Shown here piece by piece: positions 1-7,312 of a stretch of DNA of 34,107 nt. The translations under genes were made by a program, and so were the position numbers. The notes beneath the pieces are model-generated. The model was not told the DNA's origin. It saw only the letters and a list, made by a program, of their open reading frames with translations, and did no database searches. The stretch is from the NCBI GenBank assembly GCA_038248985.1, contig JBBRWV010000024.1:1-34107 (forward strand), written 5' to 3'. The stretch's first letter is position 1. The number at the start of each line of letters is the position of its first letter. The DNA is from JBBRWV01 sp038248985 (lineage in GTDB: Bacteria > Planctomycetota > Phycisphaerae > WQYP01).

Positions 1-58
1 AACCCGCCCCGCCCCCCCGCCCCCTCCACCCCCCCCACCGCGGACAGCAGCCGCTCGA

Positions 59-165
59 GCCTTCCGTGCTGACGCAGCACGGCCCCATTGACGCGCAACT
101 GTCTCATTTTGACACTACAGGCGTGACTTGCCTTCCGTGCTGAAGAAGCACGGCCCCATTGAATG
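59..165 (+). CRISPR. Two-copy CRISPR-like repeat with one 35-nt spacer
   Basis: Two near-identical units of about 36 nt start at 59 and 130, a period of 71 nt, leaving a 35-nt unique spacer (95-129). They agree over about 33 nt except at two internal positions. Each contains a hairpin: CCGTGCTG/CAGCACGG around ACG in copy 1 (64-82), and a 7-bp version in copy 2. Both end in CCCCATTGA, close to the ATTGAA(G/A)C ending of many CRISPR repeats. Copy 2 diverges at its last bases, as terminal repeats often do. No third copy lies one period upstream (1-23 is C-rich) or downstream, and no cas gene is in the window. It could be an orphan or decayed array, or a REP-like palindromic repeat. Confidence 0.45.
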
Positions 166-181
166 TTCATCAAAAGCCCCC

Positions 182-229
182 GTCACCAAAACCCTCACCC
201 ACATAGTCAAGAACCACGGTTTTGGTGAC
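182..229 (-). terminator. 12-bp inverted repeat behind the DUF4230 gene
   Basis: GTCACCAAAACC (182-193) and GGTTTTGGTGAC (218-229) are perfect 12-bp inverted arms around a 24-nt loop. The hairpin begins 9 nt after the stop of the minus-strand DUF4230 gene, so it probably ends that transcript. The tail on the minus strand has only a short T-run, so termination is inferred from position more than from the tract. Confidence 0.5.
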
Positions 230-237
230 AACGCCCG

Positions 238-927
238 CTACTTATCCTCCAGAACCACCTCCAACCGAACCCCCTCCGCCAACGAAGCCCGCAGCGGCCA
301 GAGCAATTGCTCCAATCCTTTCCGAGCGTCCTCCCGCACCTGGGCTTGCACCCACGGCCTCTTCCCGATCTCCACCGTGGCCTCGCGGAGCATCCCTCGC
401 GCCTCCGCCGCCACCTCCTCCTTGTTGAACCGGGACCAGCCGCTCGCCTTGTATTCCTCCAGGTTTTTGAAATTCACCTCCACCAAGGTTTCGTCCAACC
501 GGGGCGCAGGGAACCGTACCCGGATCGTCTTGTGTTCGGAGTCCTGCTCAATATTGCTCACGCCGAAGTTTTCGAGGGAAATCACGTACTGAACCCGTGA
601 GCCGGGCGCTTTCACCCGGGCCTCCGTCGTCCCCAAGTAAAGGAACCATACCCGATACGTTTCCCGCTTCACCACCTCCGGCGTGAGTTCTGCGGACGAC
701 ACCACCAGTTTTGTTTCCTTCCGAATGTCATTGATGGTGGCGTGCAGGATGGTGGTGACGTTGATTCGTGGCCGGAAAAGTTGATTCACCTCATGGCTCA
801 GGCTGGTAAGGGTGAGATACAAAGTGCCGCACACGGCAAGCACAATGACGGCCATGGACGCCCACGGCCAGAATGTACGACTGTTTGAGCCCGGCGCATG
901 GCCGGGCGCTGATGCTGTTGAATGCAT
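238..927 (-). CDS. DUF4230 family membrane-anchored protein
   Basis: The 229-residue protein has one membrane segment near residues 20-45 (WASMAVIVLAVCGTLYLTL) and then a soluble, probably extracytoplasmic, domain. The pattern of a short helix followed by residues 55-205 (for example 'TTILHATINDIRKETKLVV' and 'RVRFPAPRLDETLVEVN') resembles DUF4230, a family of unknown function. The start is supported by a GGAGGT ribosome site 4 nt before the ATG. The last 40 residues are predicted helical. The gene is alone on its strand here, with a hairpin just after its stop and a small membrane protein 225 bp upstream. No biochemical role is known; the family assignment is from pattern memory and moderately sure. 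Confidence 0.75.
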   Translation of the reverse strand: MHSTASAPGHAPGSNSRTFWPWASMAVIVLAVCGTLYLTLTSLSHEVNQLFRPRINVTTILHATINDIRKETKLVVSSAELTPEVVKRETYRVWFLYLGTTEARVKAPGSRVQYVISLENFGVSNIEQDSEHKTIRVRFPAPRLDETLVEVNFKNLEEYKASGWSRFNKEEVAAEARGMLREATVEIGKRPWVQAQVREDARKGLEQLLWPLRASLAEGVRLEVVLEDK

Positions 928-981
928 CGGTACCTCCGTTGAATGGGTTTTGGATTGAATAGGAAACGGGGGAAACTGCTC

Positions 982-999
982 TGTGGGGAAATCCCCACA
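982..999. promoter_or_regulatory. 18-bp palindrome TGTGGGGAAATCCCCACA
   Basis: Arms TGTGGGGA/TCCCCACA with a 2-nt centre lie 55 bp upstream of the DUF4230 start. An 18-nt match (TGGGGAAATCCCCACAAG, here 984-1001) recurs inside the parB-like gene at 3249-3266. Such a dyad could be a protein-binding site, but the binding protein is unknown. Confidence 0.35.
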
Positions 1000-1092
1000 A
1001 GGGCGACCAGCCCCCCTCTCCCCAGGAAGATCTCACGCCCCCCCTCGCGGTCCCCTTAAGGTGCCGGCGTGGGCCGAATGGCTAAATGATCA

Positions 1093-1106
1093 TCACTATA
1101 TAGTGA
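1093..1106. promoter_or_regulatory. 14-bp perfect palindrome TCACTATATAGTGA
   Basis: A perfect AT-cored palindrome sits in the 224-bp gap between two minus-strand genes, about 170 bp upstream of the DUF4230 start and about 45 bp after the end of the small membrane protein gene. Its size and symmetry suit a dimeric repressor operator. No regulator can be named. Confidence 0.3.
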
Positions 1107-1151
1107 CGCATTTTGGAGGCTTATTAAGGGGTGAAAATCGGGTGCTAAACA

Positions 1152-1673
1152 TTACCGAATTCCAAGTTGCTCCGAAGAGAATACAATTGAAAGATACCCG
1201 TTTGAGGAGATGGTGATGGTTTCTCCAGGAGATACTTTCCAATTCCACTCAGTCCAGCCTACATCCACCGTGTTACCCGGCGCAATCATTCCAATTGAAT
1301 GTTTTGCGGTTTCTCCCGATCTTGGATTGTCGCCCTTCACGACCACTCCGGTCAACGTGTCTTTTGAAGTGTTTCGAATCTGGACGACATTCCCAATGCC
1401 GACGTACGAATTTCGCACAGTCACACTAACCGGGACATTGAGTGGCGTATGGAAAGTTTCGGGCCGAAAATATATGGCTGCAATCAGCAGCACTACGCCG
1501 ATGATGATGATCCATCTCCACATTTTGTTTCTTACTGACATAACGCCATCTTCATCTACGTCCCCCGGCGGCAAATATATAAATCCTACCCCGATTAAAA
1601 CTATCCCCGAAAGTATATGACCGTCATATAGACCGAAGGCGCCACTGACAAAGAGTATTAGAGAGAGCAGCAT
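1152..1673 (-). CDS. Small membrane protein of unknown function
   Basis: A 173-residue protein with two N-terminal hydrophobic stretches (about residues 1-34), a short charged loop (DVDEDGVMSVRNK), another membrane segment at about 52-68 (WRWIIIIGVVLLIAAIYF), and a C-terminal beta-rich domain of about 100 residues. That domain ('VPVSVTVRNSYVGIGNVVQI', 'ITISSNGYLSIVFSS') looks like an immunoglobulin-like fold outside the membrane. The start has an AAGGGG ribosome site. The gene is more AT-rich than its neighbours, which suggests acquisition. The family was not recognised. Confidence 0.6.
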   Translation of the reverse strand: MLLSLILFVSGAFGLYDGHILSGIVLIGVGFIYLPPGDVDEDGVMSVRNKMWRWIIIIGVVLLIAAIYFRPETFHTPLNVPVSVTVRNSYVGIGNVVQIRNTSKDTLTGVVVKGDNPRSGETAKHSIGMIAPGNTVDVGWTEWNWKVSPGETITISSNGYLSIVFSSEQLGIR

Positions 1674-1806
1674 AATGCCCCTTTTTCAAATACTAAACGG
1701 CTCCCCACGTCACCATGACAGTGGGATTATCTAATGATTCGCAAAAAGCTTCAATCAAATTATGCGCAAAGCGCCTCAGGCGGTCGGAGGTGGATATTGA
1801 CGGGCA

Positions 1807-2049
1807 ATGTCCACCAAACCCAACCACGCCCGTTTGTACCGAAACGTCCCGCCCTATCTCCGCGAGATGCGGGAGGAGGCCGGGCTGACCCAGCGTCAGT
1901 TGGCGGCCAAGATCAAACAAACTCAGTGGTGGGTCGCCCGGTGCGAATCCGGGAGCCGGCGGATCGACGTGGCGGAGTTCATTGAATTCTGTCGGGGATG
2001 CGGGGTGGATACGCGAAAGGCCTTGGATGGGTTGGCAGGGAACGGGTAG
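1807..2049 (+). CDS. XRE-family helix-turn-helix regulator
   Basis: This 80-residue protein is essentially one Cro/C1-type DNA-binding domain. Residues about 15-70 read 'LREMREEAGLTQRQLAAKIK', then 'WWVARCESGSRRIDVAEF', the usual five-helix layout with the recognition helix around 'QTQWWVARCESG'. Such small regulators commonly control mobile elements or toxin-antitoxin operons. It stands at the left edge of the ParB/DUF5131/DUF3987 cassette and reads in the same direction, with a 0.6 kb gap between. The ribosome site is weak (ACGGG). The fold is sure; the target is unknown. The nearby palindromes are possible sites. Confidence 0.8.
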   Translation: MSTKPNHARLYRNVPPYLREMREEAGLTQRQLAAKIKQTQWWVARCESGSRRIDVAEFIEFCRGCGVDTRKALDGLAGNG

Positions 2050-2127
2050 CGCCTGACGAAGCCGAAAGGACCGCTATGCTCGGGGTGTGTGACGCGGGGG
2101 TGGCGTGAAGGGCATGAAACAAAAAAC

Positions 2128-2155
2128 TTGACTTCCGATGATGCGAGGGTAAATT
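2128..2155 (+). promoter_or_regulatory. Sigma70-type promoter in the non-coding gap
   Basis: TTGACT (2128-2133), a 16-nt spacer, then TAAATT (2150-2155). It would start a transcript at about 2162, reading into the structured non-coding stretch and on toward the parB-like gene 0.5 kb downstream. Confidence 0.4.
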
Positions 2156-2161
2156 ACCCCT

Positions 2162-2407
2162 GTGATACGGCTTCGGCCGGTCGCCCACGACACGCTTTTT
2201 GTGGCGGTCGTAAAATACGAGGCATCGACCACGTTTGGGCGCTTACCTTCGGGAAGTGCCTGAAAACTCGCGTACCTTCTGGCACATCGCTGGGAGCGCG
2301 GGGGCGAAGGGCCATATTGCTCTTCGTGAGTCCTGCGACAGTCCCCTTTAGGCGAGGTGGACTAGCAATCTCGATACAGCCGGGTGACCGGTTGCGGGGT
2401 TGTTTTT
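2162..2407 (+). ncRNA. Candidate structured RNA or leader upstream of the parB-like gene
   Basis: The gap 2050-2667 holds no convincing gene. After the promoter at 2128-2155 there are several hairpins in series. GGCGCTT/AAGTGCC (2238-2260) is capped by a CC-TTCG-GG tetraloop stem. A GCGAAG/CTTCGT stem lies around 2303-2326. CAGCCGG/CCGGTTG closes a GTGA tetraloop at 2377-2394, followed by a short T-run at 2401-2407. AGTCC/GGACT encloses the 2330-2362 part. Signatures of RNase P, tmRNA and SRP RNA are absent. It could be an independent RNA of about 245 nt or a long 5' leader of the cassette. From 2408 to 2667 nothing further was recognised. The RNA call is inference from structure and promoter only. 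Confidence 0.3.
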
Positions 2408-2667
2408 GTCGCGTCTTGATCTGAAAAAAGTTGGATGGTTAGTGAAGGTCGGGGGTTTCGGCCTTGGGGTGTGCTGCGCGCGTCGCATGCCGGAACTGCC
2501 CCACATCTCCCAGCGCAGTTCAGACGCATTCGCCGGTTTTCTCCCCACCCCGATTTTGCCTCCGATTCGTGGGCCCCCAATTCCAATTCGATTCCTGTAC
2601 ACAGATTTCGCTAAGAAATGTTGGCGTGTTAATGCCCCCTATGAATCGAATTTTGGAGTTCCCAAAA

Positions 2668-3597
2668 ATGATTACTGAACAAACTTTGAACACTTCCTCA
2701 GTAGTGACCCCCACCTCCCTTGAAACTGTCACGGTTCCCCCCACGGATTCGCCCGCTGATCTGGTCCAACGCGATACGTTCAAGAGCCCGTGGAGCGCCC
2801 AGACTCCCGCACCCGAATCGTTGCCTATCACGGACATCGTGGTCGACGAAAACCTCCAGTGCCGCACCAAGAAGAACCAGGCAGCCATCAATGAATACTC
2901 TGGTCGTTTCCGGGAGCATGTTGCTCTTCCACCCGTGGTCATTTTCCGTGATTCGCACGGCACGAACCTTCTTGCCGATGGGTTCCACCGCGTCTGCGGT
3001 GCGGTGCAAGCCAAACTCACCGCGCTGCAAGCCGACGTCTATCAGGGCAGTTGGCATGATGCGCTTATTTACGCAGCTGGGGCGAATGCCGGGCATGGTG
3101 TGCGCCGTAGCCGGATGGATGTTGAGTGCACTATTCGTAAATTGTTGGCCGATCCGGATTGCTGGACTTGGACGGATCGGCGCCTGGCTTCGTGCGCGGT
3201 GTGCGACCACAAGACGATCAAGCGGGTACGTGACGAGCTGAGTCACTCTGGGGAAATCCCCACAAGCTCCAGCCGGATCGGCAAGGATGGCCGCAAGATC
3301 CAAGTCAATGTTCCCGCCACCCTGGAGGCGGCTGTGCCTACCGACGTGCCGACCGCCCCGAAAGAGAAAAACGGGGAAACGCCCGTTGTGGGTGAATCGG
3401 TTTCCACGCTTCAGGGTCGGGCCACCGCGAAATTGAAATGGGCTCAACTCGACGAACTCATTGAGGACATCGATGGGTTCGATGCGGAAACTGTGTGGGC
3501 TTCCCTGGACCAAGGTCGCCGTATCACGCTCGCTAACCGGCTGACCAGGTTGGCTGATCGCTGCCGGAACGCCCTCAAGACTGGTGGTGAAGCATGA
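2668..3597 (+). CDS. ParB-like nuclease-fold protein
   Basis: The ATG at 2668 is preferred because GGAG lies 9 nt upstream; the frame stays open to about 2464 but that part looks non-coding. The resulting 309-residue protein has a ParB/Srx-like domain at about residues 50-150. It contains 'LPITDIVVDENLQCRTKKNQ', then 'LPPVVIFRD', 'LLADGFHRVCGAVQA' (the G-x-H-R motif of ParB N-terminal domains) and a helical part 'DCWTWTDRRLASCAVCDHKT' resembling an HTH. The linker is charged and the C-terminus helical. Plasmid and phage ParB-like proteins of this kind often stand beside DUF5131 and DUF3987 genes, as here. Partitioning is unlikely because no parA is present; a regulatory or DNA-modification role is more likely. 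A palindrome shared with 982-999 lies inside the gene. Confidence 0.75.
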   Translation: MITEQTLNTSSVVTPTSLETVTVPPTDSPADLVQRDTFKSPWSAQTPAPESLPITDIVVDENLQCRTKKNQAAINEYSGRFREHVALPPVVIFRDSHGTNLLADGFHRVCGAVQAKLTALQADVYQGSWHDALIYAAGANAGHGVRRSRMDVECTIRKLLADPDCWTWTDRRLASCAVCDHKTIKRVRDELSHSGEIPTSSSRIGKDGRKIQVNVPATLEAAVPTDVPTAPKEKNGETPVVGESVSTLQGRATAKLKWAQLDELIEDIDGFDAETVWASLDQGRRITLANRLTRLADRCRNALKTGGEA

Positions 3598-3701
3598 CCG
3601 CCACCTCCCCTACTTCTATTGCTGACTTCTTTTTGTTTAACCAGCTATTGGTAGCAGCCCGTCTCCTGCTTTCACTGGGACGCAAGTTCAAGGAAATCGC
3701 A

Positions 3702-4502
3702 ATGTCTGTGAACAAAATCGGAATTGAATGGACCAACAGTACATGGAATCCCTTTGTGGGGTGCCGCCGCATAAGCCCCGGCTGCATGCACTGCTATGCC
3801 GAAAGAATGTCCTCTCGGCAGGCGGCCATGCAATCGAGGAATCCCTCGGACGGCAAACGCCGCTATTACCTTAAGGTCATCCAGCATAATCATTGGAATG
3901 GCGAAGTTCGTTTTGTGCCCGAAGTCCTGTCGGAGCCACTTACGTGGACCGACCCGCGCATGATCTTCGTCAACTCCATGAGCGACACATTCCACGAAAA
4001 CGTGTTGATTGACGATATTCGCAGCGTTTTCGATATCATTGCCGAGACTCACTGGCACACCTTTCAAATGCTCACGAAACGTTCGGACCGTTTGTTGGAA
4101 CTGTCGGCGCAGCTGATCTGGCCGGATAACCTCTGGATGGGCGTCAGCGTGGAAACCGCGCCCTACGTAAAGCGGATTGATGACCTCCGGAAAACCGGTG
4201 CCAAGGTCAAATTCATTTCGATTGAGCCTCTCCTCGGTCCGATCTCGAACCTTGATCTCAGCGGTATTGATTGGGTTATTGTCGGCGGTGAGTCCGGCCC
4301 CGGGCACCGTCCCATGTTGATCGAATGGGTCCGTGAAATCCGCGACCAATGCGCTGCCCAAGGCGTGGCATTCTTCTTCAAGCAATGGGGCCATATCTCC
4401 AATAACCCCGTTCCTTCTGATCCGACTGCCAAAGAAAACGGTGGCACCGCCAAGGGCGGCTGCCTGCTTGATGGGCAAGAGTACAAAGAATTCCCGGCCT
4501 AA
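3702..4502 (+). CDS. DUF5131 family protein (phage Gp37/Gp68 type)
   Basis: The ATG at 3702 (AGGAA 6 nt upstream) gives a 266-residue protein beginning as this family usually does: 'IGIEWTNSTWNPFVGC', with cysteines C21, C28 and C31 in 'CRRISPGCMHCYAE'. The Cys motif and following 'MIFVNSMSDTFHE', 'FQMLTKRSDRL', 'WMGVSVE', 'KFISIEPLLG' and 'WVIVGGESGPGHRPM' are typical of DUF5131, a radical-SAM-like family carried by phages and mobile elements. The cluster C-x6-C-x2-C differs from the classic CxxxCxxC. An upstream ATG at 3594 overlaps the parB-like stop (ATGA) and would add 36 residues, so the two genes are probably translationally coupled or close. The substrate is unknown. A terminator-like hairpin follows. 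Confidence 0.85.
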   Translation: MSVNKIGIEWTNSTWNPFVGCRRISPGCMHCYAERMSSRQAAMQSRNPSDGKRRYYLKVIQHNHWNGEVRFVPEVLSEPLTWTDPRMIFVNSMSDTFHENVLIDDIRSVFDIIAETHWHTFQMLTKRSDRLLELSAQLIWPDNLWMGVSVETAPYVKRIDDLRKTGAKVKFISIEPLLGPISNLDLSGIDWVIVGGESGPGHRPMLIEWVREIRDQCAAQGVAFFFKQWGHISNNPVPSDPTAKENGGTAKGGCLLDGQEYKEFPA

Positions 4503-4526
4503 ACGGCGCGGGCACTGTTAAGAGTG

Positions 4527-4565
4527 CTGGCTGCCTTGGGCTCAGTTCAGGGCAGCCGGTTTTTC
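4527..4565 (+). terminator. Rho-independent terminator after DUF5131 gene
   Basis: CTGGCTGCC (4527-4535) pairs with GGCAGCCGG (4551-4559) around a 15-nt loop, ending in a T-run (4560-4564). It lies 25 bp after the DUF5131 stop and 27 bp before the DUF3987 start, so the two genes may be separately controlled or attenuated. Confidence 0.65.
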
Positions 4566-4591
4566 ATAACTTTTTAGATGGAAATTTTCAA

Positions 4592-6103
4592 ATGAACACT
4601 AACGTTGTTGAAACCCGATTGGACGATCCCAATCCGTTCCCCGTGGATGTTTTGCCTGCTCAATTGAAGGAGTTCGTCACTCAAACCTGTCAGTCCATGT
4701 GCTGTCCCCTTTCCTATCTTGCGGTGCCGATGTTGTCGGTGTTGGCAGGTGCCATCGGCAACAGTTGCCGTCTTCAGATCAAGGACGGTTACACCGTTCC
4801 CTCTGCTATCTGGACCGCAACGGTCGGCGAATCCGGCACGATGAAGAGCCCGGCTTTTAAGGTTGCCATTAAAGGACTTCGGGACGCTCTGATTGAACAA
4901 CTCAATCCTCGCAAAGGCATGAGTCTCGTGCAGAGCAACCGATATGGGAAACCAATGGACGGTCCGGGAGCGAATCCCGACCCGAGGTCCCTGGAGGAAA
5001 TATTGGCTGATCCCGAAACCGATGTGGAGACCAAAGTCGATGCACTGGACAGGAGTGGTGCCAAACGGAAAACCATGGCTGACTTTCGTAAGGAAAGGCA
5101 AGACAATTCTGGCAATGACGCTGATATCCTGGCCGAACTGCCTCAAGACATGCGGCGTGTGATTACGTCTGACACTACAATCCCTGCACTTGCACAGCTA
5201 TTGGCTACTAATCCACGCGGACTGCTTGTCGCGAGCGAAGAGTTGAATCGCTGGTTCAAGGGGATCGGACGCGATTCGGGATCTTGGCTCGAACTTTTTG
5301 ACGCGGGCGATCTTTGCATTGATCGAAAACTGGGTCCCTTCCCCAACATTTTTATTCCTGATGCTCTGGCAAGCGTAACCGGCACTATTCAGCCGGAAAT
5401 CCTTCGGCAAACGATGGGTGCTGCATTTCAGGGAAGTGGGTTGCTCGCACGGATGCTTTTCGCAATGCCCCCACGCATGAAAAAGGTATGGACCGATGTG
5501 TCACTAGATGTGGGCGCTCAGTCTCGCTACCAGGGGCTGCTCTCCCGCTTGCTGGAGATTCGCATGGAAAGATGGGGGACTCGGTTGTCTCCGCTTATCC
5601 TGCGATTCAACCCCGACTCCAAGTCTCGCTGGGTAGATTTTTATGAAGCACATCAAGCTGAGGCCGCCACATTGTCCGGCAATCTTGCGGCGGCATGGTC
5701 CAAGCTGGAGGCCTATGCGGGGCGCATTGCTCTCGTGCTCGAATTTGCCGAGTGGGCAGAAAAAGACCCTGGCGTTGCTGAACCCGAACGTGTGAACGAA
5801 GTGAACATGGTGGCGGGAATTGAACTCGCGCGGTGGTTTGGCCGTGAAATTCGTCGAGTTTATGACATGGCGCTTGAGACTCCGGAAACGGCTGAACGCC
5901 GGAATCTTATCGAGTGGATTGTGCAGCGAGGAGGCATCACAACCGTTCGCCAGCTCACGCATAATCACGCCCGCTACAAACAAAGCCCCGCTCTGGCGAA
6001 GCCGGCGCTCGACAACCTCGTCAATCGCGGCATGGGGCGTTGGGAGTTTTCTCGGCCGACTCAGCTGGGCGGCCGTCCCTCGGAGGTGTTCGTCGCGGAC
6101 TAA
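4592..6103 (+). CDS. DUF3987 family protein (primase/helicase-like, mobile element)
   Basis: This 503-residue protein has the layout of DUF3987, found in phages, plasmids and integrative elements and often attached to primase domains. An N-terminal 'PLSYLAVPMLSVLAGAIG' leads to a P-loop-like 'GESGTMKSPAF' (residues 79-89, K85). Then come 'LLVASEELNRWFKGI', 'SWLELFDAGDLCIDRK' and 'SVTGTIQPEILRQ' with 'GSGLLARMLFAMPP', which match the family core. The C-terminal 70 residues look like a winged helix ('NLIEWIVQRGGITTVRQLTH'). The P-loop is imperfect (TMKS where GKS/T is usual), so ATP binding is uncertain. No separate primase or replication origin was seen. It is the last plus-strand gene of the cassette and two terminator hairpins follow. 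Confidence 0.8.
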   Translation: MNTNVVETRLDDPNPFPVDVLPAQLKEFVTQTCQSMCCPLSYLAVPMLSVLAGAIGNSCRLQIKDGYTVPSAIWTATVGESGTMKSPAFKVAIKGLRDALIEQLNPRKGMSLVQSNRYGKPMDGPGANPDPRSLEEILADPETDVETKVDALDRSGAKRKTMADFRKERQDNSGNDADILAELPQDMRRVITSDTTIPALAQLLATNPRGLLVASEELNRWFKGIGRDSGSWLELFDAGDLCIDRKLGPFPNIFIPDALASVTGTIQPEILRQTMGAAFQGSGLLARMLFAMPPRMKKVWTDVSLDVGAQSRYQGLLSRLLEIRMERWGTRLSPLILRFNPDSKSRWVDFYEAHQAEAATLSGNLAAAWSKLEAYAGRIALVLEFAEWAEKDPGVAEPERVNEVNMVAGIELARWFGREIRRVYDMALETPETAERRNLIEWIVQRGGITTVRQLTHNHARYKQSPALAKPALDNLVNRGMGRWEFSRPTQLGGRPSEVFVAD

Positions 6104-6120
6104 TTAGACCTTATCTCCAT

Positions 6121-6152
6121 AACCCCTCGCCGCGCGTGATTGAGGAGGGGTT
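6121..6152. terminator. Hairpin in the 3' region between DUF3987 gene and integrase
   Basis: AACCCCTC (6121-6128) and GAGGGGTT (6145-6152) form an 8-bp stem just after the DUF3987 stop, followed by a short T-run. It also lies inside the 3' end of the converging integrase frame. Confidence 0.5.
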
Positions 6153-6166
6153 TCGGTGACAGCAGC

Positions 6167-6201
6167 CCGGAGGTGCCTGTTTGGGCCTCCGGTTTTTTTT
6201 T
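6167..6201 (+). terminator. Strong rho-independent terminator
   Basis: CCGGAGG (6167-6173) and CCTCCGG (6186-6192) form a perfect 7-bp stem with a 12-nt loop and are followed by nine T (6193-6201). It ends plus-strand transcription from the DUF3987 gene and would sit within the integrase C-terminal tail on the other strand. Confidence 0.8.
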
Positions 6202-7312
6202 GTTTCTGGAGAAGGCAAATCCGGGAAGTGTGCCGGATTCTGTGCCGCCTGAGAGCAGAACATATGAAATTCTCGATGTTTCCTTGGGGTATTCGATTCC
6301 GGCTCTGCCCATCCCGTCCGGGGAAGTCCGAGGTAAATGCTCGGAATCCCCCGGAAAACTAGCGAATTTCCCAGCATTTGTGATGGTTTTCAGGTTTTGC
6401 CCTTCCTTGGAATTCCTTCCCTTTTCCACCATTTTCTGACTTTGCTGCGGCGGATTTTGCGGCGGATTTTTGGCTGCGGCGGTTATGCCGCCATTCTGTT
6501 TTCCTTGGCCGTCCGCCGCTTCGCCGACAGCGAGCTTGAAGTGGTGGTCGGTGATTTGAAGGTAATGGTTCGTGGCGATTTTGGGGGTATTGCCGATCCA
6601 TTGGCAGACGACATGCAGGGGGAACTTATCCACCAACTCCGTTTCTCGTGAGGAACGAAGATTCTGCCACGGCTTGGGCCAAGCCGTGAGGCCCGCCCGT
6701 TTGATGATTCTCAAGAATTGCGTACGCAGATTGGCGGACCCATTGCGATATCGGCTGATAACATATGCAGCTCCGGGCTCTGCCTGCGAGAACACTTCAA
6801 GCAGGGGTTGCTCCAATTCTGGATACAGCGGGATCAGCCGCGTCTCTTTGCCGGGATGATGCTCGGTTTTTGGGGAGTGGACGGTAATCGATTTTTCGTT
6901 CCAATGGATGTCGTCCCATTTAAGCGTGATGATTTCGGATGGGCAGCGCACACCGCCATAACGTGCAAGCACCACCATCAATCGCCATGGAGCATCGGGA
7001 CATGCCTGAATCACTTTCTCGGTCATCTCTCGTGTGACGAAGACCATTCGCTCGCGATTGAAGTAATCGTTGGCTTTGAGTTCAGAAAAAGGGTTGAGGT
7101 CGATTAATTTGCGTTTATGCGCCGCCCAAAAAATGGTCCGGGCTGTGCGAATGCGACGGCTCACCGTGGCCTTGGCGATCTTCTTTCCGGGCTTCACGTC
7201 CGTGGCAACAAGATTCTCGCGCCCAATACCGTTCGGCACAATGATTGCACATATCTACAATATTCGTAATTAGGTGCTTGCGCCCTCGCGCGGATTGTGC
7301 CATAGTGGTGCC

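Larger units (their letters stand above)
6100..7239 (-). pseudogene. Tyrosine recombinase (integrase), N-terminus missing
   Basis: The open frame gives 379 residues from a GTG at 7239. The catalytic domain of a phage-type tyrosine recombinase is visible. R98 is in 'ARYGGVRCPSEIITLKWDD', followed by 'HSPKTEHHPGKETRLIPLYP', box II 'WQNLRSSRETEL' (R195; the usual His is replaced by Gln), 'WIGNTPKIATNHYLQ' and nucleophile Y226. The frame starts inside the core-binding domain ('KATVSRRIRTARTIFWAAHK'), so roughly the first 100 residues of a normal integrase are absent. An in-frame stop lies at 7255-7257, just before the transposase remnant. The C-terminal tail of about 130 residues beyond the tyrosine is unusually long and runs through two hairpins. 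Most likely the gene was cut by the adjacent insertion and is inactive. It marks 1.8-7.2 kb as a former integrative element. Confidence 0.75.

Noticed and set aside
2464..2667. N-terminal extension of the parB-like frame starting at a TTG.
   Set aside because: The composition is not protein-like and a proper ribosome site precedes the ATG at 2668.
3594..3701. Earlier ATG for the DUF5131 protein overlapping the parB-like stop.
   Set aside because: The family normally starts just before the 'IEWTNSTWNP' motif and a ribosome site precedes the ATG at 3702; the overlap is noted as an alternative.
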